From: Planctomycetales bacterium
GTDB lineage: Bacteria; Planctomycetota; Planctomycetia; Pirellulales; UBA7805
Reading direction: 5' to 3'
Length of the DNA: 7,346 nucleotides
Assembly (NCBI GenBank): GCA_011772275.1
Contig: WVZU01000157.1
Coordinates: 1,507 to 8,852, forward strand
The notes beneath the pieces were generated by a model. That model was not told the DNA's origin and ran no database searches. It saw nothing but the letters and a program-made list of their open reading frames with translations. The position numbers and the translations under genes are program-made. Below are positions 1 to 6,702 of this stretch, piece after piece (the first letter of the stretch is position 1; each line of letters opens with the position of its first letter).

Positions 1-2
1 CC

Positions 3-680
3 CCCCAGCTACCCCCTGCCCGGCAGACAGCCGACAGCCAGGTGCCATCGGACGTCGACGTGGGTGTGATCGAAATCAAGCTGGCGGAGTTCCAAAACGA
101 GTGCCTGGCTTATGTGCCTCCCTCGTACGATCCGGCCGTACCGCACGGCGTCGTCATCTGGCTGCCCCGTCCCGGCCGATGGGACCAGAACAAAGTGATC
201 TCCCGCTGGCGAGACCATTGCGCCGCTCACGACCTGATCCTGCTGGCTCCGCAGGCCAGCGATCCAGAGCGTTGGCAGCGCGACGAAGTCGAATTCGTCA
301 GCGGGGCCCTGGCTCGATTGGCCAAACTGTACGAAGTCGATCCGGCCCGCACGGTGGTGTACGGCCGGGAGGCGGGCGGGGCGATGGCCTTCTACGTGTT
401 CGTCGCCGACACTTCACAGATTCACGGTGTGGCGGTCGTCGACACCCCCATGCCGGTCCTCTTGCAGGCTCCGCCCGTCGAGCCCGCCAACCGCGTGGCC
501 CTCTTCTGGTCCTACGATTCCCAGCACCCGGCGGCCAGCCGCATTCCAATCCAGGCCCAGCGGCTGACCGCATTGAACTATCCGGTCACCCTCCGCCAAC
601 GGGATAAAAAAGGGGGCGACCTGGATGACCAGCAGCTGTCGGAACTGGTCCGCTGGATCGACAGCCTGGATCGTATCTGA
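3..680 (+). CDS. C-terminal part of a larger protein ending in an inactive-looking alpha/beta-hydrolase domain
   Basis: The reading frame is open from the window edge (first codon at 3) to the TGA at 678-680. The first in-frame start is a GTG at 42, but I see no ribosome binding site there, and a Pro/Gln-rich linker-like stretch precedes it, so the gene very probably begins upstream. The visible part resembles the C-terminal domain of planctomycete PDZ/trypsin-like serine protease proteins, recalled from family knowledge rather than searched. It shows an alpha/beta-hydrolase layout: a beta-strand with VPHGVVIWLP, a second with LILLAPQ, and the helix-turn VYGREAGGAMAF at about 357-392. In an active hydrolase the elbow reads G-x-S-x-G; here codon 369-371 gives Glu in place of the nucleophilic Ser. 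No catalytic His is evident near the end (LSELVRWIDSLDRI). It is therefore probably a binding or structural domain. Family assignment is moderate; the degenerate nucleophile is directly visible. Confidence 0.75.
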   Translation, partial: PQLPPARQTADSQVPSDVDVGVIEIKLAEFQNECLAYVPPSYDPAVPHGVVIWLPRPGRWDQNKVISRWRDHCAAHDLILLAPQASDPERWQRDEVEFVSGALARLAKLYEVDPARTVVYGREAGGAMAFYVFVADTSQIHGVAVVDTPMPVLLQAPPVEPANRVALFWSYDSQHPAASRIPIQAQRLTALNYPVTLRQRDKKGGDLDDQQLSELVRWIDSLDRI

Positions 681-725
681 TTTGGATTTCCGACAAGCCG
701 TCTGCTGTGCGTCGGCCAGGCGACC

Positions 726-750
726 AGCCGGCATCACCAAAGCCGGCTAT
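726..750 (-). repeat. REP-like palindrome (GTAG-type hairpin, element D)
   Basis: Read on the minus strand it begins ATAG at 750-747, followed directly by the arm CCGGC. A 9-nt loop containing GGTGA follows, then the arm GCCGG. The stem extends to 7 perfect base pairs (AGCCGGC with GCCGGCT, 726-732 and 742-748). It has the same length and shares about 19 of 24 positions with the palindrome at 7306-7329, counted by eye. A T-tract does not follow on either strand, so a simple intrinsic terminator is unlikely. Confidence 0.6.
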
Positions 751-956
751 CCAAGAACAGCTTCTTCGGCGCGCGAGTCAAAGGCTCACCACGTCAGCCC
801 CGACATTTTCGGAAGAACCGAAAACAGCAAACGGTCGTTGTCAGCGGATGGTTTGAGCCCAAGAGGGCCCGTGTCGTGACCGGTCCGCCGAAGCCTGCCG
901 CTGATCCTTTTTGACCGCCACGGTTAATCTTTGGACATCGGGATTCTGTTTTCTTA

Positions 957-974
957 GCCGGCAGACAGTCCGGC
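957..974. other. Short GC-rich hairpin upstream of the deiminase gene
   Basis: The arms GCCGG (957-961) and CCGGC (970-974) pair perfectly around an 8-nt loop. On the plus strand it is preceded by TTA, giving TTAG before the arm, which recalls the GTAG-type palindromes. The loop lacks the GTGA seen in the others, so I do not assign it to that family. It could be a leader structure for the downstream gene or chance in GC-rich DNA. Confidence 0.3.
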
Positions 975-1112
975 AGGGGCCTTAACTCCCGTGCCGCCAA
1001 GCGCTTTTGAAATCTGACGGCCTGGTCACTCGTTTGGCATCCCACATGCAAAACAAGTACGGCTGGTTGTGGCTGCTACTTGTTCGCTTTTCTGCAGGCT
1101 GCGCAAGTCATC

Positions 1113-2438
1113 ATGGACACATTCACGGAAAACCGTCGGTGGTGGATGGCCGCCTGTTTCCTGCTGATCCTGTGCGTCGTTCCCGATTTTGTTCTTGGGG
1201 CCGAGCGTCTCGACCGGGGCTGGCTGGCCGCGGCGGGCCTGGCAGAGCACATTTTGCCGCGCGGCCTGCGCTGGGAGGAGTTGGCGAAAACTCGCCTGCC
1301 CGCGATTCTGACCAGCGATTCCGATCTACGGCAAGTCCGCGGCCGGATGTGTGGCGAATTTGAACATCAACACGCACTGTTGTTGGGTTGTCGCGAACTG
1401 GTGGAAGGGATGCCGGATCTGTTCATGCAGATCGTGCGTCACACGCGAGGAAAGGTCTCGATTGTGGCCCTGGTTGCCGACGTGGAGGAATACCAGTACG
1501 CGAAGATGCTTTTGCGTTCCAAAGGAATCGCCGCCGATCATGTCCGCTTTGCCGAGATTATGCACGATACGTTATGGGCACGCGATTACGGACCCATGAT
1601 TGTAGACAGTCCAGACCGTGGGCCGATCGTGCTGGACGCCGACTATGGGATGGAACGCTGCAACGACGATCGCGTTCCTTTGGAATTGGGGCGGCTCTTG
1701 AAACTGCCGGTGGTCACCGTCCCCTTGACGATCGAAGGTGGCAATCTGCTGACCAACGGGGACGGTTTGGCAATCGTCACCGACCAGTTTCTGGAGAAGA
1801 ATATCACTGCGGACGAGGATGAAAACAGCCTGCTGGCCACTCTGCAGAATGCGTGCGGTTTTCGACAGGTTGTCGTATTGCAATCCCTGCTGGGCGAGCC
1901 GACGGGGCATGTTGACATGTTCGCCACGTTCACGTCGCCCACGACGGTGCTGGTCGGCGCGTATCGGGTCGAGCAAGATGCGGAAAATGCAGCCATCCTG
2001 GATCGCAATGCAGCTCGCCTGCGCCAGGTCCGCACCAGCCAGGGCCCGCTACGCGTAGTCCGGGTTCCCATGCCACCCCGTCGCAACAACACCTGGCCAA
2101 CGTATACCAACGTCGTTTACGCCAATGGGGTGGTTCTGGTACCCATCTACCCTTCGCTGGACCAGGTGGGCAGGCGCCGCGCGCTGGACATATTTTCACA
2201 AGCCCTTCCCACCTGGAAGGTCGTGGGTATTGATGCGACACAAATCATCAAAATGGATGGCGCCTTGCACTGCATGACGATGAACCTGGGAGCCATCGGG
2301 CAACTGCCTGCGTTTCCCAAGCCGTGCCGGAAACGGGTCGCCTCGGAAGCCGAAACGAGTGAATTGGCGGTAGATCCAGGTTGCCCGGACCGGAAACTGA
2401 TGGGGCTTGAGCGGGCACCGTGTGGAGCGGGATGGTGA
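1113..2438 (+). CDS. Exported peptidylarginine deiminase / agmatine deiminase family protein
   Basis: This 441-residue protein belongs to the PAD_porph family (guanidino-group-modifying enzymes), which hydrolyse the guanidine of arginine or agmatine to a ureido group plus ammonia or a related product. The family motifs appear in order: WARDYGP with Asp158, EGGN at 208-211, TGHVDMFA with His266 and Asp268, and GALHCMT with Cys387, the expected nucleophile. I chose ATG 1113 because residues 1-30 form a signal peptide: Arg8-Arg9, a hydrophobic core at about 12-23, and a likely cleavage site after VLGA. A TTG at 1080 would add 11 residues and lacks a ribosome binding site; ATG 1146 is a shorter alternative. 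Export argues for a peptidylarginine deiminase-like role rather than cytoplasmic agmatine breakdown, but substrate cannot be told from sequence. The C-terminal tail after about 397 is not part of the family core. Enzyme I follows after 164 bp on the same strand. Confidence 0.88.
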   Translation: MDTFTENRRWWMAACFLLILCVVPDFVLGAERLDRGWLAAAGLAEHILPRGLRWEELAKTRLPAILTSDSDLRQVRGRMCGEFEHQHALLLGCRELVEGMPDLFMQIVRHTRGKVSIVALVADVEEYQYAKMLLRSKGIAADHVRFAEIMHDTLWARDYGPMIVDSPDRGPIVLDADYGMERCNDDRVPLELGRLLKLPVVTVPLTIEGGNLLTNGDGLAIVTDQFLEKNITADEDENSLLATLQNACGFRQVVVLQSLLGEPTGHVDMFATFTSPTTVLVGAYRVEQDAENAAILDRNAARLRQVRTSQGPLRVVRVPMPPRRNNTWPTYTNVVYANGVVLVPIYPSLDQVGRRRALDIFSQALPTWKVVGIDATQIIKMDGALHCMTMNLGAIGQLPAFPKPCRKRVASEAETSELAVDPGCPDRKLMGLERAPCGAGW

Positions 2439-2516
2439 CGGATCCGGGCAATCAAAACCGAGTTGGAACGAGCCAGGAGGCGGCCGCAGCGGGCGACGAC
2501 CTTCGCCTGTCTCGAC

Positions 2517-2540
2517 CGGCTGGCTCGCCCCTTCCAGCCG
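2517..2540. other. GC-rich hairpin between the deiminase and enzyme I genes
   Basis: The arms CGGCTGG (2517-2523) and CCAGCCG (2534-2540) form a perfect 7-bp stem with a 10-nt loop, in the 164-bp gap between stop 2438 and ATG 2603. No T-run follows, so it is not a classic terminator. It could be a leader structure or a decayed palindrome. Apart from this and the ribosome binding site, I see nothing in the gap. Confidence 0.3.
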
Positions 2541-2592
2541 CGACGACCATCGGGAATCTGCCCAACTCGCCCTCAGGCGACCCGCCCCCGTC

Positions 2593-2597
2593 GGAGG
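2593..2597 (+). promoter_or_regulatory. Ribosome binding site that fixes the enzyme I start
   Basis: GGAGG lies 5 nt before ATG 2603. It selects this ATG over an in-frame GTG at 2420, whose extra 61 residues are a low-complexity Ser/Pro/Ala stretch unlike any enzyme I N-terminus and overlap the deiminase gene. Confidence 0.75.
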
Positions 2598-2602
2598 TTT
2601 TC

Positions 2603-4390
2603 ATGGGGCAGCCCTTGCGACGCCACTCTTCCACCGCACGCTTTGACGGGATTGCCGTTTCACCCGGCGTGGCCATTGCCCGGGCACACTGCCTGCATGA
2701 AATCCCGGTCGGTTCGGTCACCGATCCCATCGACGAGAGCGAGGTTCTGGCCGAGCTGGGCCGCTTTGAGGAAGCACTTCAACTGACAGACCACGAGTTG
2801 GCAGCCTTGCGCGACAAGGTATCCGTCCAGCTGGGAAAATCCGAGGCCGCAATCTTTACCGCTCACCTGGCCATCCTCCGCGACGAGGGCCTGTTGGAAA
2901 AAGTACAGCGCCGCATTGGCCAGCAGCGTTTACCGGCCGCGGCAGCCATTGCCGAGGTCGCTTACGAGTACCAGCAGCTACTGGCGGACGTCCATGACGA
3001 ATACCTGAAAGAACGGGTTGCCGATGTGCGCGATGTGCTGCTGCGGTTACAGCGCAATGTGGCAAAAATTACTCATCACGATTTTGCCGCTCACGACGAA
3101 CCCATCGTGCTGGTGGCTTGTGAGCTGTATCCGTCAGACATTATCGCTTTGACCGAAGCCAATGTGGTGGGTATCGTCACGCAAACCGGCAGCCGCACCG
3201 GCCACGCGGCGATCTTGGCCCGCAGCTACGGCCTTCCTGCCGTGGCGGGCGTCACGGATATTCTGCAGCACGTCAACAGCAGTGACACAATCGTCGTCGA
3301 TGGCAGTGGCGGCCATGTGTTTGTGAATCCCGGGCGGGAAACGTTACGGGCCTACCGCGAGCGGCGATCCGAGTTTGCCCGCCTTAAAACCGACCTGGCG
3401 GCGGAACCGCGCGGGCCGGCCCATACGGCCGATGGCCAGACAATCGCTCTGCTGGCCAATGTCAACTGCGAGACCGACATCCGGGAAGCGATCGCCGGCG
3501 GCGCGTGCGGCGTCGGTTTGTACCGAACCGAGTTCTTTTTTCTTACGCACCCGAACGTCCCGGACCAGCAGCAGCAGACGGAAAACTATCGCCAAATGAT
3601 CGCCCATTGCCCCGGCGACATTTTTACGATCCGTACGCTCGACCTGGGCGGCGACAAGACCATCTCGTACCTGACACACACCCACGAGCACAATCCGCAC
3701 ATAGGATGGCGATCGATTCGGCTGTCCTTCGCACATCCGAAATTTTTCCTCACGCAACTGCGAGCCGTCCTGGCAGCAGCAGCCAATCAGGACAAAGAGG
3801 TGCGGTTGCTGTTTCCCATGATCACGGTTCCGGACGAATTGGATGAAGTGCACAAGCTGATGCGGCGCGCGCGGAGGCAACTCAAAAAACGGGGCCAGCC
3901 CTGCGGCAAGGTAAGAATCGGCATGATGATCGAAGTTCCTGCCGCAGCCGTCGCCTTGGATGCCTTTCTGGAGAACGTCGATTTCGTCTCCATCGGCTCC
4001 AACGACCTCGTGCAATACCTCACCGCGGCCGATCGCGATAACCCCAAGGTCAGCCACCTCTGCCAGGCACTCTGCCCCGCCGTGCTGCGCGTCGTCGCCA
4101 GTGTCGCGGCAACCTGCCACCGCACGCGTACGCCGGTAACGCTCTGCGGCGAAATGGCCAGCTCGCCCCGAGCCGTCCCTTTGCTGCTGGGCATGGGCTT
4201 GCGGAACCTCAGCATGAGCACGGCGTTTATTCCCACGATTCGTGACCTGATCGGACGGCTCACCATCCCGGAGACGCAGGCTGTTCTGGCCGAGGTGATG
4301 AAACTAAAAACCGCACGGCAGGTCTGCGAAACCATGGACCGATACCTTGCCGCCCGGGCACCCCACCTTTTGCCACTGGTCCTCGCATGA
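2603..4390 (+). CDS. ptsI: Phosphoenolpyruvate-protein phosphotransferase (PTS enzyme I)
   Basis: This cytoplasmic enzyme takes phosphate from phosphoenolpyruvate onto its own histidine and passes it to HPr, the first step of the PTS chain. The 595-residue length fits the family (about 575). The N-terminal domain starts at RFDGIAVSPGVAIARA. The swivelling domain carries the phosphorylated His201 in GSRTGHAAILARSYGLPAV. The PEP-binding barrel shows Arg308 (LYRTEFFF), Arg344 (IRTLDLGGDK), NPHIGWRSIR, the metal ligands Glu444 (MIEVPAAA) and Asp468 (GSNDLVQY), and Cys515 (LCGEMA). All correspond to the E. coli residues H189, R296, R332, E431, D455 and C502 with a constant offset of 12-13, so it looks fully active. 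There is no HPr gene next to it. Planctomycetes generally have reduced PTS sets, so a regulatory rather than sugar-transport role is plausible, but that is inference. The preceding gene is an unrelated exported deiminase. Confidence 0.95.
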   Translation: MGQPLRRHSSTARFDGIAVSPGVAIARAHCLHEIPVGSVTDPIDESEVLAELGRFEEALQLTDHELAALRDKVSVQLGKSEAAIFTAHLAILRDEGLLEKVQRRIGQQRLPAAAAIAEVAYEYQQLLADVHDEYLKERVADVRDVLLRLQRNVAKITHHDFAAHDEPIVLVACELYPSDIIALTEANVVGIVTQTGSRTGHAAILARSYGLPAVAGVTDILQHVNSSDTIVVDGSGGHVFVNPGRETLRAYRERRSEFARLKTDLAAEPRGPAHTADGQTIALLANVNCETDIREAIAGGACGVGLYRTEFFFLTHPNVPDQQQQTENYRQMIAHCPGDIFTIRTLDLGGDKTISYLTHTHEHNPHIGWRSIRLSFAHPKFFLTQLRAVLAAAANQDKEVRLLFPMITVPDELDEVHKLMRRARRQLKKRGQPCGKVRIGMMIEVPAAAVALDAFLENVDFVSIGSNDLVQYLTAADRDNPKVSHLCQALCPAVLRVVASVAATCHRTRTPVTLCGEMASSPRAVPLLLGMGLRNLSMSTAFIPTIRDLIGRLTIPETQAVLAEVMKLKTARQVCETMDRYLAARAPHLLPLVLA

Positions 4391-4423
4391 CACGTTGGTT
4401 TTTGGTAACAGTTCAGCCGCATG

Positions 4424-4447
4424 GTAGCTGAAGTCGTGAAACTTCAG
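4424..4447 (+). repeat. REP-like palindrome (GTAG-type hairpin, element A)
   Basis: GTAG (4424-4427) is followed directly by the arm CTGAAGT (4428-4434), a 6-nt loop CGTGAA, and the arm ACTTCAG (4441-4447), a perfect 7-bp stem. It begins 33 bp after the enzyme I stop codon. Tetranucleotide plus hairpin is the plan of RAYT-associated REPs. It has exactly the same 24-nt length as the element facing it at 4477-4500. Confidence 0.65.
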
Positions 4448-4476
4448 TCGCTTGCCCTGGTTACCGCCGAGGCTAT

Positions 4477-4500
4477 CCGAATGCTCACGGATTCGGCTCC
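4477..4500 (-). repeat. REP-like palindrome (GGAG-type hairpin, element B)
   Basis: Read on the minus strand: GGAG (4500-4497), then the arm CCGAAT, a loop containing CGTGAG, and the arm ATTCGG (ending at 4477). The stem has 6 perfect pairs. Aligned with element A, the second stem pair changes T-A to C-G and the fifth G-C to T-A, so pairing is kept although the bases differ. The two elements face each other with 29 bp between, like a BIME (paired inverted REPs). Confidence 0.6.
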
Positions 4501-4630
4501 CTCAGGCCCCGCCGCCAGTCGGCTAAAGTGTGAAGACGATTGCAATCTTTGCCGATCAACTAAGCGTATGACGGGGCGGTGATGGGTACTGTGGCTGGCA
4601 CGATCGGCGGATAGCCCAGCAATTATTTCG

Positions 4631-4659
4631 CTGCCACCTTGCCACAGATGCTGTACAAT
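4631..4659 (+). promoter_or_regulatory. Candidate sigma-70-type promoter for the QEGLA-family gene
   Basis: A CTGCCA hexamer (4631-4636, four of six bases of TTGACA) is followed after 17 bp by TACAAT (4654-4659, five of six bases of TATAAT). It sits about 110 bp upstream of the TTG start in a locally AT-richer patch. Spacing is ideal, but the -35 is weak and planctomycete promoters are poorly defined, so this is a suggestion only. Confidence 0.4.
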
Positions 4660-4760
4660 TTGCCGCCTGCGAACTTGTTTCGTGTTGGCCGGAATCAGCC
4701 ACCGCGCGCTGTGACATGTCCGCAGAAAATGTGCGCAGCGGCTTGTTCCATCTGGCATAA

Positions 4761-4765
4761 GGGAG
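4761..4765 (+). promoter_or_regulatory. Ribosome binding site supporting a TTG start
   Basis: GGGAG (within AAGGGAG) lies 6 nt before TTG 4772. No in-frame ATG occurs until codon 38 (MLNIDRLLPFL), which is already inside the conserved family region, so the TTG is the likely start. Confidence 0.65.
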
Positions 4766-4771
4766 TCCACG

Positions 4772-6694
4772 TTGCCAAGGAGTGACTTTGAAGCCATTTC
4801 CGAGTCCTTGATCGACGACGTATGTCGCCGCCTGGAGGAGAACAGACCCATCCGGCTCCGGCAGGCGTTGCCCGGCGGCGGCATGCTGAACATCGATCGC
4901 CTGCTGCCCTTTCTGTGCGTCTATCGCCGCGATCCCGCTCGATTAGACAACGGCACCGGGCCGTTCGTGACGGCCGAAGCGGCCTATCTTTATGCTCCTG
5001 GTGAAGCCACGCGCCGCAAAGGACTGCAACGGCTGGTGCGCCGCATCGTCCAGTCGGCCACCACCAGGTTAGGCTCGTTTCTAATCCTGGAAATCTGGTC
5101 GGCCGACGACGCGCGTGTGCCCGCCGCGGTGGACCACTTGACCGGCGAACGGCTGCTGCCCCAACCCGCTTTTCGCATCCTGACACGCCTGCCGCACCGG
5201 CCGGAAGGAGCGGTGGCCAGGCTGGAATTCGGTCTGCAGCGCATCAAGTCAAATCGCCAGGCCGCACGGGTAGAAATCAACCTGCACTCGCGCAATCATC
5301 CACCGCGGATGTCGCAGCTTGTCTCCCCCGCCGATGCCGCCAAGCTGAACTGCCACGTGCTGGGTGTGGAAATCCTGCCGGTCTATCGCAATCCCCAAAC
5401 GGGTGAAGTTTACGACCATGTCCAGCGCGGTTTACGGCGGGCCGTCACTCAGGCCTTGAAACAGGCCTTCTTTACCTTTGCCCTGGACTGCACGAACGTG
5501 CGGCCCCAGCACTATTACACGCTGGGTCGCAAGTCGCTGCCGCGCCAGGTCTGGACCGTGGACCGGCAACTGGCCGAGGTCAGCGGCAAGTTCAAGCTGC
5601 TGCTGCAGGTGACCCCGGTCAACGCCGAGCGGGCGTGGCACAGTTTTTCCCAGAGCAATTTTCAGCAAGCGCCACGATTCCAGTATCGGCCGCTGGAAGC
5701 CGATCCCCTGCTGTTGAAGCGTCGGCTGTGGAAGATCCGCACCGAACAGATCGAGGACCCCACCCTGGGCTATCTGCTGCGGCAAACCCAGGACGAATTG
5801 GATCGGCAGATCAGCATGCTGGCCGACATCGGCTCGCGACGGTTCCTGGCCGGCAGCCTGCAAGTCTACGGGGGCGTCGAACCGTCGCTGCTGGAACTGG
5901 CCCAAAAAATCTTGAAGACCTGGCCGAATGCCGGCGACGAGCCGCCGCCAACCGTAACGGCCGGGGCCTTTGTGCGGCGCGCGGCTGGCGAGATTCAATT
6001 TTATCGCAAACGTTTAAAAGACTTTGCTGCCAAGGCGGTTGTGCAGGAAGAGATGTATAGCGGCCTTTTGTCGACTGGCGGCAATCTGCTGGTGGGACGC
6101 GAGACCGTCCTGGCAGAAAACCGGGTGGAGGCCCTCTTGCATCACGAAATCGGCACCCACCTGCTGACGTATTTTAACGGCCAGTCGCAACCTTTACGGT
6201 TGCTGAAGGTCGGCTTGGCCGGCTACGACGGCCTGCAGGAAGGGCTGGCCGTTTTGTCCGAATACCTGGTGGGCGGCCTGAGCCGCCGACGGATGCGAAC
6301 CCTGGCGGCCCGCGTGGTGGCCGTCGACCAGCTGACGGCCGGTGCCCGGTTTGCCGAAACGTTCCGGCGGTTGGTGGAGGAACATGGTTTCGAGGCGCAT
6401 CTGGCCTACACGATCGTGTTGCGGGTCTACCGCGCCGGGGGCCTGACCAAGGACGCGGTCTACCTCCGCGGCCTGGTGGAGATTCTGGACTACCTGGCCC
6501 GCGGCGGCCAGCTGGAGCCGCTGTTTGTCGGCAAGCTGGCCGCCGATCATATCCCGATCGTCCGCGAGCTGCTGTTGCGGAACGTCCTGCGGCCGCCCCC
6601 CTTGCGTCCTCGTTACATGGACGACCCGCGGGCCCTCAAACGGCTCGGCAGGCTGCAGAGCGGTTGTACCGTGATGGAACTGCTGGATGCGTGA
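4772..6694 (+). CDS. QEGLA-motif zinc metallopeptidase-like protein (DUF1704/TIGR02421, MATCAP-related)
   Basis: This 640-residue protein matches the family annotated as 'flavohemoglobin expression-modulating QEGLA motif protein'. Its eukaryotic relatives (MATCAP/TMCP) are zinc carboxypeptidases that remove the terminal tyrosine of tubulin. The N-terminal block MLNIDRLLPFL with a nearby RRDPARLD at about residues 38-60 is typical. The zinc site is HHEIGTH with His458, Glu459 and His463, followed by NGQSQPLRLLKVGLAGYDGLQEGLAV with Gln489-Glu490, where Glu490 is the expected third zinc ligand. All key residues are present, so catalysis is likely. The protein has no signal peptide or membrane segment, implying a cytoplasmic enzyme; its bacterial substrate is unknown to me, and the 'flavohemoglobin' name is a weak historical label. 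The start is TTG with a good ribosome binding site. The gene ends 8 bp from the stop of a convergent aspartoacylase-like gene, whose relatives, as I recall, occur near this family elsewhere. Confidence 0.88.
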   Translation: MPRSDFEAISESLIDDVCRRLEENRPIRLRQALPGGGMLNIDRLLPFLCVYRRDPARLDNGTGPFVTAEAAYLYAPGEATRRKGLQRLVRRIVQSATTRLGSFLILEIWSADDARVPAAVDHLTGERLLPQPAFRILTRLPHRPEGAVARLEFGLQRIKSNRQAARVEINLHSRNHPPRMSQLVSPADAAKLNCHVLGVEILPVYRNPQTGEVYDHVQRGLRRAVTQALKQAFFTFALDCTNVRPQHYYTLGRKSLPRQVWTVDRQLAEVSGKFKLLLQVTPVNAERAWHSFSQSNFQQAPRFQYRPLEADPLLLKRRLWKIRTEQIEDPTLGYLLRQTQDELDRQISMLADIGSRRFLAGSLQVYGGVEPSLLELAQKILKTWPNAGDEPPPTVTAGAFVRRAAGEIQFYRKRLKDFAAKAVVQEEMYSGLLSTGGNLLVGRETVLAENRVEALLHHEIGTHLLTYFNGQSQPLRLLKVGLAGYDGLQEGLAVLSEYLVGGLSRRRMRTLAARVVAVDQLTAGARFAETFRRLVEEHGFEAHLAYTIVLRVYRAGGLTKDAVYLRGLVEILDYLARGGQLEPLFVGKLAADHIPIVRELLLRNVLRPPPLRPRYMDDPRALKRLGRLQSGCTVMELLDA

Positions 6695-6702
6695 CTTTGG
6701 CA

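Larger units (their letters stand above)
681..1112. other. Intergenic region without a supported gene
   Basis: This is a 432-bp gap between the hydrolase-domain gene and the deiminase gene. Small frames exist on both strands, but none has a ribosome binding site or recognisable protein features. It holds a REP-like palindrome at 726-750 and a shorter GC-rich hairpin at 957-974. A TTGACC hexamer at 911-916 could be a -35 box, but I cannot find a convincing -10 at the right distance, so I do not call a promoter. No T-run terminator is visible after the upstream gene. Confidence 0.6.
4391..4771. other. Intergenic region with paired palindromes and a candidate promoter
   Basis: This is a 381-bp gap between enzyme I and the QEGLA-family gene. 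The first 110 bp hold two facing REP-like palindromes (4424-4447 and 4477-4500), plus a smaller hairpin GCCG/CGGC at 4511-4523. A perfect 10-bp palindrome, GATTGCAATC, lies at 4538-4547 and could be a protein-binding site or chance. A candidate promoter lies at 4631-4659. I see no supported coding region on either strand and no classic T-tailed terminator behind enzyme I; the palindromes may serve in its place. Confidence 0.6.

Noticed and set aside
20..968. The 11-base match CCGGCAGACAG at 20-30 and 958-968
   Set aside because: Too short to be meaningful in GC-rich DNA; the first copy is within coding sequence and the flanks do not match further.
794..1051. An 85-codon minus-strand frame in the first large intergenic gap
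   Set aside because: No ribosome binding site, no recognisable domain, odd Arg/Cys-rich composition, and it overlaps the hairpin at 957-974. It looks like a chance frame in GC-rich DNA.
2420..2602. N-terminal extension of enzyme I from GTG 2420
   Set aside because: The extra 61 residues are low complexity, overlap the deiminase gene and are unlike enzyme I; ATG 2603 has GGAGG at 5 nt and gives the expected protein length.
3344..4120. A 258-codon minus-strand frame inside the enzyme I gene
   Set aside because: It lies antisense to a gene with a complete set of conserved enzyme I motifs, and its translation has no family features; it is a shadow frame.
4444..4893. A 149-codon minus-strand frame across the gap upstream of the QEGLA-family gene
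   Set aside because: It overlaps the REP-like element B and the start of a supported gene, has no ribosome binding site I can see, and its translation shows no domain.
5432..5998. A 188-codon minus-strand frame inside the QEGLA-family gene
   Set aside because: Antisense shadow of a well-supported gene; Gln/Leu-rich translation without recognisable motifs.
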